Shown in pieces: positions 36,242 through 44,219 of a stretch of DNA of 64,000 nucleotides. The position numbers were made by a program, and so were the translations under genes. The stretch covers positions 1 to 64,000 of the forward strand of contig NZ_WIXN01000003.1 of NCBI RefSeq assembly GCF_010994035.1, in the 5' to 3' direction. Numbering within the stretch: position 1 is the stretch's first letter; the number at the start of each line of letters is the position of its first letter. The notes beneath the pieces are model-generated. The model saw only the letters and a list, made by a program, of their open reading frames with translations. It made no database searches and was not told the DNA's origin. Source of the DNA: Virgibacillus aidingensis. Lineage in GTDB: Bacteria > Bacillota > Bacilli > Bacillales > Amphibacillaceae.

Positions 36242-36283
36242 ACAAGCTGAATCCCTGTTAGAAGGGGTTTCAGCTTGTTTTAA
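36242..36283. terminator. Bidirectional terminator
   Basis: The stem ACAAGCTGAATCCC / GGGGTTTCAGCTTGT (36242-36255 with 36264-36278) is flanked by A-run and T-run. It serves the hydrolase gene and the oxidase gene that converge on it. Confidence 0.88.
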
Positions 36284-36286
36284 CAT

Positions 36287-37408
36287 TTATTGCATTTGCT
36301 TAATCGCGCGCATTGGATCGTATGGCGATAGATCCATATTTACTTCCTGTCCTGCAGCAAGCAAAGCAGCCAGAGAACCTGCGTAAGGACCTACCGTAAG
36401 TCCTGATGCACCAAGCCCGTTAGCAAGAATTAAATTATTATATGGCTGTACAGTACCGAGTAAAGGGGCCATATCCGGTCCCATAGGACGAAAACCTACC
36501 CTGATTTCCTCTACCGTCCCATATTTCAAATCGGGAGAAACACTAAGTGCTTCATCCAGCACTTCGGCCACGCCACCGGCTGTAATCCTGTAATCAAAGC
36601 CCGATTTATTTTCCCGGGTTGCCCCAACAACCACCCGTGAATCGTCAAAAGCAAGCATATAATGACCTTTTTGCGGCACCAGGAGGGGCCAATCGGAAGT
36701 ATCAGTCTCCGGTAACCGTAGATGAACTATTTGTCCGCGCTGCGGCATTACTTTTAATGAAAGACCTAAAGGATTCATAAGTGCGGGCGCCCAGGCACCA
36801 CCCGTTGCTATAACGGTATCGGCAAAGATTGTTTCCCCATTTACTTTAACTCCTTTTATCCTTTCTCCTCCGCTAATCAGCACAGCTTCCCCATGAATCA
36901 GGGCAGCACCTTTTTTTTGTGCGGCACGCTTTAAAGCATCCCTGAGCAGGCGGCCATCCACCCGGGCACCGCCGGAAACATGGACGGCTTCAAAATCTGC
37001 ATTCAGTGGAGGATATAATTCCTTTGCTTCCCAGCCGCTGAGCCGTTTAAAAGTACCCATCTCCGGCGCATCCTCGTACTTACTTTCCAGGTTTTGCATC
37101 ATTTTGTCCATTTCCTCCGGATGTAAACTGACACCCAGTGCACCTACTTGTTTATATCCTGTATTTGTCTCTCCGTCTTCTTTTAGCTGTGCAATTAATT
37201 CCGGGTAGTATTTTGCTCCCATCCGTGCCATCTGGTACCAGTCCTGATTATTTGTTTTTGACATCCAGGGGCAAACAATACCTGCTCCGGCATCTGTCGC
37301 ATTCCCTTTATGATGCTTATCAACCATGACTACATCAATATTTTGCCTCGCGAGATGATAAGCAGCACTGGCACCGATAACCCCGCTTCCAATTATAATA
37401 ACTTTCAT
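36287..37408 (-). CDS. FAD-dependent amino-acid oxidase/dehydrogenase (DAO family)
   Basis: A 373-residue flavoenzyme. The N-terminal dinucleotide-binding motif is IIIGSGVIGASAAYHLA. A DAO-type core contains GARVDGRLLRDAL, DTVIATGGAWAPAL and the C-terminal second FAD segment GFRPMGPDMAPLLG with ANGLGASGLTVGPYAG. Glycine oxidase-like or D-amino-acid dehydrogenase-like activity is likely, but the substrate cannot be fixed. D-amino-acid use fits with the D-serine dehydratase elsewhere in the window, though they are not linked. SD AGAAGGATGTG. Confidence 0.88.
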   Translation of the reverse strand: MKVIIIGSGVIGASAAYHLARQNIDVVMVDKHHKGNATDAGAGIVCPWMSKTNNQDWYQMARMGAKYYPELIAQLKEDGETNTGYKQVGALGVSLHPEEMDKMMQNLESKYEDAPEMGTFKRLSGWEAKELYPPLNADFEAVHVSGGARVDGRLLRDALKRAAQKKGAALIHGEAVLISGGERIKGVKVNGETIFADTVIATGGAWAPALMNPLGLSLKVMPQRGQIVHLRLPETDTSDWPLLVPQKGHYMLAFDDSRVVVGATRENKSGFDYRITAGGVAEVLDEALSVSPDLKYGTVEEIRVGFRPMGPDMAPLLGTVQPYNNLILANGLGASGLTVGPYAGSLAALLAAGQEVNMDLSPYDPMRAIKQMQ

Positions 37409-37564
37409 CTAGTCACATCCTTCTCCCCAGGTTCTCTTTCTATTTTAATACATTCTGCACAAACATCGCCACTTCCTTTGTCCATTCGAACATGCCTGCT
37501 AAGACAAATAACGCTTCTGACGAGGAATATATGATATTTTCACCCCATGTCCGAACGAACATCG

Positions 37565-38632
37565 TCAAGAAACAGAGGTTTTTTTCCGCAAACTCAGCAG
37601 CAATAAAATGAACGGCAAGGGGAATAGCACAACCATATATACATAAATGTTAATTGCATTTTCCACACGAAAATGCTCCACATCAAGATAAATTGAGAAG
37701 GCTGCAATAATGAATGCAAGAAAAATATAGATGGACCTTTTGTAGGTTCTGGAGGATTTTTCCGTGGTACATAGTTCATATGTCAGGCGAAAATACAGAC
37801 AACAGCGAATATATGTACCAAAACCATTTAAAACCATGCCATACACATCAAACCGGTCCAGAAATCCGAGATTAATGATCCGGACAATTTCCTGTGCCGG
37901 ATACAGCATATTTTCAGCCTGGCCGAGACCAAAAATAGTAATGACACCGGTTGTCGTTGATAACATCATCAGTGCATTTAAAAGAATACCTATGGACCAT
38001 AAGAGAAATGTTCCTTTCTCTTTCGCATTTTTCACCGGAAGCAGTAAAAGAAAAATCAACTCTATCCAAATACTGCAGATAATTAACGTTCCGATCAGCA
38101 CAGGACTCCATCCAAACTCCAAAACCGGTTTCAGGTTCCCCCAATCTTTCAATGGTGAATCCAAAATAGTAATCGTATTTCCGGTGGTCAGGGCAATAAA
38201 AGCCAAAACGCCGGCAGTTAATGCAATCCCTTTTATCCTTTTGGAAGCACCATACATAATAAAAATGAGAAACCAGATAATCAAAGCGATCGGGGGAGTA
38301 TCCGGCAGAAATAAAATATAGACAAAATCAATAAAACTGGATAAAGATACAACCGTAATAAAAAGAAAGTACAGAATGAGAATGAATATGAAAACTTTCC
38401 CAAATTTTTCACCGAGAATGGCTTTAAAAATTTTCTTCACATTCAATTTCCTGTACTTTATTTTTATAAAGTAGATGGCCAGGGCAAACAAAAAGGCAAA
38501 TGGAAGGGAAAGAAAAATCGATATCCATGCATCCCTTCCTGCCACGTCAATCATTAAAGGCAGGATAACAACATGTCCAAGAATAGGCAGTGTTAATAAT
38601 AACAGAAAAAGCGTTTCCCATTTTGAAAGCAT
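37565..38632 (-). CDS. Spore germination receptor permease subunit (GerB type)
   Basis: A 355-residue, ten-helix membrane protein of the GerAB/amino-acid-permease-like family. It begins MLSKWETLFLLLLTLPILG and ends in a basic tail. GerB subunits bind germinant in the inner spore membrane. The start ATG 38632 has AAGGAGGATCCGC before it, 13 bp after the gerC stop; a longer frame reaching 38695 would overlap gerC by 50 bp and lacks an SD. Last gene of the A-C-B operon. Confidence 0.92.
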   Translation of the reverse strand: MLSKWETLFLLLLTLPILGHVVILPLMIDVAGRDAWISIFLSLPFAFLFALAIYFIKIKYRKLNVKKIFKAILGEKFGKVFIFILILYFLFITVVSLSSFIDFVYILFLPDTPPIALIIWFLIFIMYGASKRIKGIALTAGVLAFIALTTGNTITILDSPLKDWGNLKPVLEFGWSPVLIGTLIICSIWIELIFLLLLPVKNAKEKGTFLLWSIGILLNALMMLSTTTGVITIFGLGQAENMLYPAQEIVRIINLGFLDRFDVYGMVLNGFGTYIRCCLYFRLTYELCTTEKSSRTYKRSIYIFLAFIIAAFSIYLDVEHFRVENAINIYVYMVVLFPLPFILLLLSLRKKTSVS

Positions 38633-38645
38633 GCGGATCCTCCTT

Positions 38646-39827
38646 CTATTCCAAAAATGGAAATGGGTTATTTTCCGGTTTTTCACGTGGCTCATTTAAA
38701 CTTTTATTTATTAACCCCTGATGAAAGATGTCGGCAGTTACATGGATGTCTATCGTGGCATTCGGAAAAATATCCTCATGATAACCCTCTTTGATTTCAC
38801 GCCATTCATGCGGGTATTTCCGATACGTTTCCTTGCCGATATTCGTAATATCTGCTTCTATTCCCTGCAGTTTCTCCAGTGTGGCGCGTAAATTACTTTT
38901 TAATTCATCTTCTATTAATTTTTCCACTTCCTGCATGAAATTCTCATTGATGTATTCGGGGTGCAGCATGATGTTATCGCCTAATTCTCCTACCAATTCT
39001 GCATTCAGTGAGACATGCAAGTCCTTCCCTTTGAGTGTTGGTTCCACGGTTAGATGACTTTGTTTTACTTCCATCGAAAGTATTTCGTCCTCTTTTTTTG
39101 ACACCGGAACCACACCACCTTCCGCTTTATTAAGCATAATGGTTAATGCCACTGTTTCCTCATTCGTTAATTCCCCAACCATGCGTTGATCCTTTATGAC
39201 AGCGGTTCCTTCAATTGAAGTAATGGGTCCTGACACATTCTCGATAATACTGATAATTGGCATGTAGGATGTTTCTAGCTCTTCTTCATTTAAGGCCATG
39301 AACTCATACAATCTGACAGGAATGAATTCAGACGTATATTTTGTCTGCTCCAGCCCGGAAATTATTTCATCGGAGGTAAGATTTTCATAAAGTGTCGGTG
39401 TATTAAAAAGCTCACCAATATCGTTTTTCGTTATAAATACATAGCTGTTCAGCCGGTTCATCTGATCACGCCGAACCACATCAAAAATAGGTGCAAAACG
39501 TTCTTTGGCCAGATCTTCACTGACAATCCACAGTCTTGTATGACCAAAATATAGCCTTCTTTTTGCATAACGGATTAATTCCCTGGCGCCATCCAGCGGT
39601 GTTTCCGTTTCAATTTGCAGTACAAGATTTTCATTGGACGAAAAGGTTTCCCCTTCTCCCGGAGATGGCTTCACTATTTCCACATAGGCATCCAATTGCC
39701 CGGTTTCCTTATTTATATCAAATCCGGTTCCATGTACTAGCGCTCTCTCATCTAACTCGGAATTATTCCAACAGCCGGATAAAAGAAGCAATATTAGGAT
39801 GGGTAAAAAAGAGAACCCCTTTTTCAT
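38646..39827 (-). CDS. Spore germination receptor lipoprotein subunit (GerC type)
   Basis: A 393-residue Ger(x)C family lipoprotein. The lipobox LLSGC places the diacylglyceryl Cys at 19, followed by WNNSELDERALVHGTGFD, the family's signature start. The C-terminal region contains the conserved W-REIKEGYHEDIFPNATIDI. It anchors in the outer face of the inner spore membrane as part of the germinant receptor. Its ATG overlaps the gerA stop by 4 bp, so translation is coupled. Confidence 0.94.
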   Translation of the reverse strand: MKKGFSFLPILILLLLSGCWNNSELDERALVHGTGFDINKETGQLDAYVEIVKPSPGEGETFSSNENLVLQIETETPLDGARELIRYAKRRLYFGHTRLWIVSEDLAKERFAPIFDVVRRDQMNRLNSYVFITKNDIGELFNTPTLYENLTSDEIISGLEQTKYTSEFIPVRLYEFMALNEEELETSYMPIISIIENVSGPITSIEGTAVIKDQRMVGELTNEETVALTIMLNKAEGGVVPVSKKEDEILSMEVKQSHLTVEPTLKGKDLHVSLNAELVGELGDNIMLHPEYINENFMQEVEKLIEDELKSNLRATLEKLQGIEADITNIGKETYRKYPHEWREIKEGYHEDIFPNATIDIHVTADIFHQGLINKSLNEPREKPENNPFPFLE

Positions 39828-41392
39828 TGGTTTTCCTCCGTCTCCGGTACAGATGTGATACGATCTCTTTTCTGCATAGGAATACTTTGCGGCCGTTTTT
39901 TTAACAGCCTGGTTGGAACCCGGATAAAGGCATCTTTCCAGTCTCTAAAGTAAAAAGGAGAAAAGGGAGCCATATAGGGAACCCCAAAGGAGGTTAACAT
40001 TACGCCATGGGTCAGGAGCCCCAGCGAAACCATGACAATACCAAACGATCCAAATACACCGGCTGCAGCAATCAATACCACCCGTAATATGGATACAACA
40101 TCTGCTATCGGGGTGATCACAAAAGATGCAATATAGGAAAGAGACACGACAACAATCGTCGGGGCACCGATTAAGCCGGCGCTGACCGCCACTTCCCCAA
40201 GAATTAAAGCACCGACAATACTTAACGCAGATCCCACTGATTGTGGGAGCCTTACTCCCGCTTCACGTACAATTTCATATAAAAGGACGGCAATCAACAT
40301 TTCTATCACAAGCGGAAACGGGACAAGCTCGCGGGCCTGGATAATAGGAACCACCAAATCGGACGGGATTAAATTTTTTTCAAAGTTTAATGCTGTCAAA
40401 TAAAGTGCCGGTGAAAAAATACTGATGAAAAATGCAATAAACCGGGTCAGTCTGACGAGAGAGCTATAATACGGCCGTGATGTATAATCCTCAATATGAG
40501 TAAAATTCTCCAGAAACAAATTGGGACCAAATAGCGTAATTGGAGTACCAGAGGTTAAAATAACTATTCTGCCTTCTGTCAGCAGACTGGCAGCCTTGTC
40601 CGGTCTTTCCGTGTTTCCGACAGTTGGAAAAATAGAATAGGGATGATCTTCAATTAACTGCTCTATTTCCCCGTCACTGTTGATCGCATCCACCTCAATT
40701 TGTTCCAGTCTCTGCCTCACTCTTTGTACGATCCCTGGGTCTGTCAGCCCCTCTATATAGGCAAGCTTTACGTCTGTTTTCGTTAACTTTCCGAGTTCAA
40801 AGCTTTCGAACCTCAGGTTCTGATCAACTACCCTGCGCCTGATCATGGACATATTTACGCCATTGCTTTCCACAAAACCCTCATGTGATGAGCGCACAGT
40901 CTGTTCATTAGTCGGCTCGGAAATTGCCCGTACTTCATAGCCTTCCCCTTTAATAAGCAATCCTTTTGCATACCCATCTACCAGAACGAACATTTTGGCC
41001 AGCAACACCTGGTTCAGTGCGTCATGAAGATCACTGGTTACCTCAATATTTTTCACCTGCATCTGATCCTGTACCTGATCCAGATTGGAATTTGGCTTGT
41101 AATCCAAGGATTTGAGCTGCAAAGGTTTTAATATATTTTCACGTTTTAAATCTTCATCCACCAGTCCATCAACAGCGACCATTAATGCATTTATTTTCTG
41201 ACCGTCACCCACTGTAATATTAAATTTTGTAAGCATAATATCATCGCTTGATCCCAGTTTTTCTTTAATAGTTTTTTCATTCAGGAACAAATTGCTTGAA
41301 ATAGGCTGCGCATTTCTTTTAAATGTTTGGGACGATTTTTTTTTATTAAAAAGGTTCCTAAGCATCTGTTTGATTTTACCTGAAGGACTCAA
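39824..41392 (-). CDS. Spore germination receptor subunit (GerA type)
   Basis: A 522-residue GerA-family protein. A soluble N-terminal half (about 1-300) contains the GerA pattern VDGLVDEDLKRENILKPL and REVKVVYIEGLTDP-like KLAYIEGLTDPGIV. Four to five transmembrane helices follow (about 310-480), including LVPFPLVIEMLIAVLLYEIV and REAGVRLPQSVGSALSIVGA. It starts at TTG 41392 behind AGGAGG. With the following C and B subunits it forms a complete nutrient germinant receptor. Confidence 0.95.
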   Translation of the reverse strand: MSPSGKIKQMLRNLFNKKKSSQTFKRNAQPISSNLFLNEKTIKEKLGSSDDIMLTKFNITVGDGQKINALMVAVDGLVDEDLKRENILKPLQLKSLDYKPNSNLDQVQDQMQVKNIEVTSDLHDALNQVLLAKMFVLVDGYAKGLLIKGEGYEVRAISEPTNEQTVRSSHEGFVESNGVNMSMIRRRVVDQNLRFESFELGKLTKTDVKLAYIEGLTDPGIVQRVRQRLEQIEVDAINSDGEIEQLIEDHPYSIFPTVGNTERPDKAASLLTEGRIVILTSGTPITLFGPNLFLENFTHIEDYTSRPYYSSLVRLTRFIAFFISIFSPALYLTALNFEKNLIPSDLVVPIIQARELVPFPLVIEMLIAVLLYEIVREAGVRLPQSVGSALSIVGALILGEVAVSAGLIGAPTIVVVSLSYIASFVITPIADVVSILRVVLIAAAGVFGSFGIVMVSLGLLTHGVMLTSFGVPYMAPFSPFYFRDWKDAFIRVPTRLLKKRPQSIPMQKRDRITSVPETEENQ

Positions 41393-41591
41393 TTTGCTTT
41401 CCTCCTGTAAATATATATAGGATTAGTATTGCTGCAATGGATAAGTCTATACAACCGGAATGTACGACCAGTAATAATACCCATAATGTAAGCAGGCAAA
41501 TATAAAAAGACACGATTTCCTTCAATAAGAAAACATGCCTTTCTACAATAATGATTATATTTGATTTCAGCCTGGCAGGAAAAGTTGTCAT
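41376..41591 (-). CDS. Small two-helix membrane protein upstream of gerA (possible GerD-type accessory)
   Basis: An open frame of 71 codons with two hydrophobic segments (IVSFYICLLTLWVLLLVVHSG and the region AAILILYIFTGG), overlapping the gerA start by 17 bp. Small two-helix 'D' proteins of about 75 residues are known near GerA-type operons and modulate germination; this one has the right size and place. The SD before its ATG is poor, so the true start could be internal (a GUG after GAAGGAAATC). The call is tentative. Confidence 0.5.
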   Translation of the reverse strand: MTTFPARLKSNIIIIVERHVFLLKEIVSFYICLLTLWVLLLVVHSGCIDLSIAAILILYIFTGGKQIESFR

Positions 41592-41601
41592 AGACGTCCG
41601 T

Positions 41602-42186
41602 TTATCTTCTCACTCCAAGCATTAATGCTTTCAACACTTTCATCACCTCTTCTATAGTCTCGTTGCTTTCATTATTTTCCGCGATCCAAAGTACAGCTTC
41701 ATTCATAGCACCGGATAGCGTATGTGTTAATGCATCGATGCAAGTGACTTGAATCAGCTTATGCTCCTGCATGGCTGTCAACAATTCTCTCAGTGAATTC
41801 ATGGAGTACTTCCGGTCCATCATGCGAAAAGTGTCCCACCCCAACACAGAGGGACCATCAATTAATAAAATTCTTTTGTGATCCGGCTGTGAAGCGACAT
41901 TCAGAAATGCCCGGCAGCCATTCAGCAGCTGTTCCCATAAATCCTCGCTTTTCATCGCTTCTTTTTCAACCTCTTCTCCTATTTCTTTTTGAATGTCTTC
42001 GAATACAGCTAAAAACAATCCCTTTTTATTCTTAAAATGATGATACACTGCACCCCGGGTTAACTTTGCCTGTTGAACAATATCTTCCAGGGACACATGA
42101 GCATATCCTTTTTCAGTGAAATAATGTTTTGCTGTATTTAACAGCAGGTTAATCGTTTGGATCGTTTCCTCTTTCGTTTTTCTCAT
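41602..42186 (-). CDS. TetR-family transcriptional regulator
   Basis: A 194-residue repressor. The N-terminal HTH runs AKHYFTEKGYAHVSLEDIV, then a turn and LTRGAVYHHFKNKKGLFLAV, the canonical TetR recognition segment. The C-terminal part is a ligand-binding helical domain with a conserved ILLIDGPSVLGWDTFR. It is the third gene after a VOC protein and a HEAT-repeat repair protein, and the operon begins behind a perfect palindrome, so autoregulation is likely. SD AGGTGGGAAGAC. Confidence 0.92.
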   Translation of the reverse strand: MRKTKEETIQTINLLLNTAKHYFTEKGYAHVSLEDIVQQAKLTRGAVYHHFKNKKGLFLAVFEDIQKEIGEEVEKEAMKSEDLWEQLLNGCRAFLNVASQPDHKRILLIDGPSVLGWDTFRMMDRKYSMNSLRELLTAMQEHKLIQVTCIDALTHTLSGAMNEAVLWIAENNESNETIEEVMKVLKALMLGVRR

Positions 42187-42198
42187 GTCTTCCCACCT

Positions 42199-42981
42199 TT
42201 ATGACAGTAACATAAATAAGCGTTGTGCTTCTGTATTCTCCGTTTTTATTAATGTCCGCAATCCTTGTTTTACTACTTTCGTATTTATATTATCCGGTTT
42301 TTGCAAGCATGCTTCCAGCCAAGCGGTAACAGTGGAAGGGAAATCCTTCGATAAATCATTGATATGGTTTGCCACTGATTTCCGGACATAAGGCGAAGGA
42401 TCATTCATCATGTGCTGAAGCAGGCATAAGTTATTAACAGGGTCTTTTTTTAAAGGCTCAATCCTTTTCGCCCATGGCAATCTTGGCCGTGTCCCTTCAC
42501 TGACCAGCCTTCTAACATGCGGATTAGCATCTCCCGTCCACTTCTTAAAGTATTCCAGGCAGCTGTCAATATCCAGGTGCAAATAAGGTCTAATCGCATA
42601 TTCCGAAGTATGCCGCTTCGTTATTTCATATAAAGCTTTCATGGATAGATCAAAATGATCCAGGCCGAACTTTTCAACAAACTTTGCTACCGGCATTAGA
42701 AAGTATCCTTTGGTAAACATACCATCTTCGGTATCATTTTCCGGCCCCAAAATTTTCAATAGAATGTTTGCAGCTTCAGGATAATCCATTGGAAGATGTT
42801 TATTCAACTCATCTGTAATGACTTCCACCCTGGATTTTAGTTCCTTCCCGCCCACACCTGCTGCCACTCGTGAAATAAACGATTCAGTTGCGAAATCTTT
42901 ATAATGATGCGCTATTAACGCTGCCAATCGGCAGGCTAACTCCTCATTAAAGTAGAGTTTCAAAGGAACATAATCATTCAT
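42199..42981 (-). CDS. DNA alkylation repair-like HEAT protein
   Basis: A 260-residue all-helical protein of the AlkD/AlkC-like family. Tandem HEAT-type repeats include YAIRPYLHLDIDSCLEYF, NPHVRRLVSEGTRPRLPW and DPSPYVRKSVANHINDLSKD. The motif R-x-VANHxxDLxK is typical of the Bacillus group. AlkD-type glycosylases excise alkylated purines; for this branch the activity is not proven. The start at 42981 lies 2 bp after the VOC gene stop, with GGCGGAG as SD. Between the VOC gene and tetR. Confidence 0.82.
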   Translation of the reverse strand: MNDYVPLKLYFNEELACRLAALIAHHYKDFATESFISRVAAGVGGKELKSRVEVITDELNKHLPMDYPEAANILLKILGPENDTEDGMFTKGYFLMPVAKFVEKFGLDHFDLSMKALYEITKRHTSEYAIRPYLHLDIDSCLEYFKKWTGDANPHVRRLVSEGTRPRLPWAKRIEPLKKDPVNNLCLLQHMMNDPSPYVRKSVANHINDLSKDFPSTVTAWLEACLQKPDNINTKVVKQGLRTLIKTENTEAQRLFMLLS

Positions 42982-42982
42982 A

Positions 42983-43411
42983 TTATTTCTCCGCCCAGAT
43001 CTGTTCATGGTAATTCTCCCTAAACGAATCATCAGGCGGAATTACACTAATTATATCCAGCAGAACACCATTTGGATCGCTCGTAATGAAATGGCGCTGA
43101 CCGAATGCTTCATCCCTGATATTTAAATGTAAAGGGAGTTTGTTTTCTTTAATTAAAAGCTGGTAGTACCGATCAACATCCTCCACTTCAAAATTCAGAA
43201 TCAGCCCTTTTACATCGTTGGCATGTGATAAGGGAATCGTTTCGTGCTGCTTATCCAAAATGGCCAGTTCATATGCTGTAGTTTCTTTTATTAAGCTTAC
43301 ATACCAGTCTGCCTCGAAAACAGCTGAAAAACCAAAGTACTTTTGAAAAAACAAGCTTGTCTCTGCTACTTTGTCCGTCATGATTACCGGATAAAAGCTA
43401 TTGATTTTCAT
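42983..43411 (-). CDS. VOC/glyoxalase-fold protein
   Basis: A 142-residue vicinal-oxygen-chelate protein: [19 protein letters not shown] at the start, [15 protein letters not shown] in the middle, and [19 protein letters not shown] at the end, the paired beta-alpha-beta units of the fold. Such proteins bind metals or antibiotics or act as glyoxalase/dioxygenase. AAAGGAGTG precedes the ATG at 43411. First gene of the TetR-controlled unit, directly downstream of the palindrome. Confidence 0.88.
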   Translation of the reverse strand: MKINSFYPVIMTDKVAETSLFFQKYFGFSAVFEADWYVSLIKETTAYELAILDKQHETIPLSHANDVKGLILNFEVEDVDRYYQLLIKENKLPLHLNIRDEAFGQRHFITSDPNGVLLDIISVIPPDDSFRENYHEQIWAEK

Positions 43412-43445
43412 GTAATTCACTCCTTTGATTATTAAGTTAAATTTA

Positions 43446-43466
43446 ACATACATACTGTATGTATGT
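43446..43466. promoter_or_regulatory. Perfect 21-bp TetR-type operator
   Basis: Two 10-base arms, ACATACATAC and GTATGTATGT, surround a single T. The site lies 35 bp upstream of the VOC gene start, where its promoter must be, and resembles the AcrR/TetR operator class built on TACATACA. It is the obvious binding site for the TetR protein encoded as third gene of the unit. Confidence 0.75.
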
Positions 43467-43595
43467 AAACAATTTTTTATAACTTTTAAGAATTAATCTA
43501 TTGGGATATTCTCCTAAACGCGTGATTTATCATAAAAAAGCAATTGAAATAATATGATAGTAACAGTTTGTAAAATTGGAAAGAGGTGAAGCTTT

Positions 43596-44219
43596 ATCAA
43601 ATTCCATGACAAGTACGAAGAGTATGTAACGGCAAATTTTCAGGCGCTTACGGATGCCCTGCTGCCGTCTGCAAATCAATTTGGATATGGAAACTCTTAT
43701 GATACTAATGATTTGCAGGTACACGATTATGTAACTGATGGTTTAAACCGGTACATAACCATTCAGCAGCAACTTTATCAACACTCCGTTCCTCTAGCTT
43801 ATCCCACAGCCATTATGCTGGACGCTGCAGCAACTCAGCTTGTAAATTCCCATCAGGTACAGTCCCTGCCACAAGCCCTGTCTGCCGGTGGAGGTATGTT
43901 TTCCAGGCTTTCCCGCGAAGACCGGCTTCAAACCTTATACACACTGGAAAACCTTGGTATTGACTTATATTTATTGCCTCCTCCCTTTCAGAATAATGGC
44001 GGAATGGTCAAACATGTGATAGACGCATTAAACCGTTTTTCGATGTTTGGTTATTATTCGGAGTGGCCAGGGTATGGTTCTAGCCGGTTACATCCGCCAA
44101 ATGACCGCCGGCTCGAATTTTTCCCGCCGGGCTGGCAGCAGGCCGGATATCCCGGCGTATCCTTAGGATATCGTGATTTTCGCGGCTTTTTATTTACAAT
44201 GGCAGAGGTGAGAATATGA
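43596..44219 (+). CDS. Gluconate 2-dehydrogenase subunit 3-family protein
   Basis: A 207-residue small subunit of a membrane-linked GMC dehydrogenase. It contains the conserved LTDALLPS segment and the helical pattern RLSREDRLQTLYTLENL. The start is unusual: AGAGGTGA (43582-43589) is ideally spaced for AUC at 43596 (then KFHDKYEEYVTANFQAL). The first canonical in-frame codon, UUG 43713, would delete 39 conserved residues. It overlaps the GMC gene by 4 bp, so the two are translationally coupled. In this family the subunit carries the partner through the membrane or stabilises the FAD subunit. Confidence 0.85.
   Translation: MKFHDKYEEYVTANFQALTDALLPSANQFGYGNSYDTNDLQVHDYVTDGLNRYITIQQQLYQHSVPLAYPTAIMLDAAATQLVNSHQVQSLPQALSAGGGMFSRLSREDRLQTLYTLENLGIDLYLLPPPFQNNGGMVKHVIDALNRFSMFGYYSEWPGYGSSRLHPPNDRRLEFFPPGWQQAGYPGVSLGYRDFRGFLFTMAEVRI

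Noticed and set aside
42199-43032. Longer start for the HEAT repair protein, overlapping the VOC gene
   Set aside because: The ATG at 42981 has a good SD just after the VOC stop; the longer frame would overlap the VOC gene by 50 bp.
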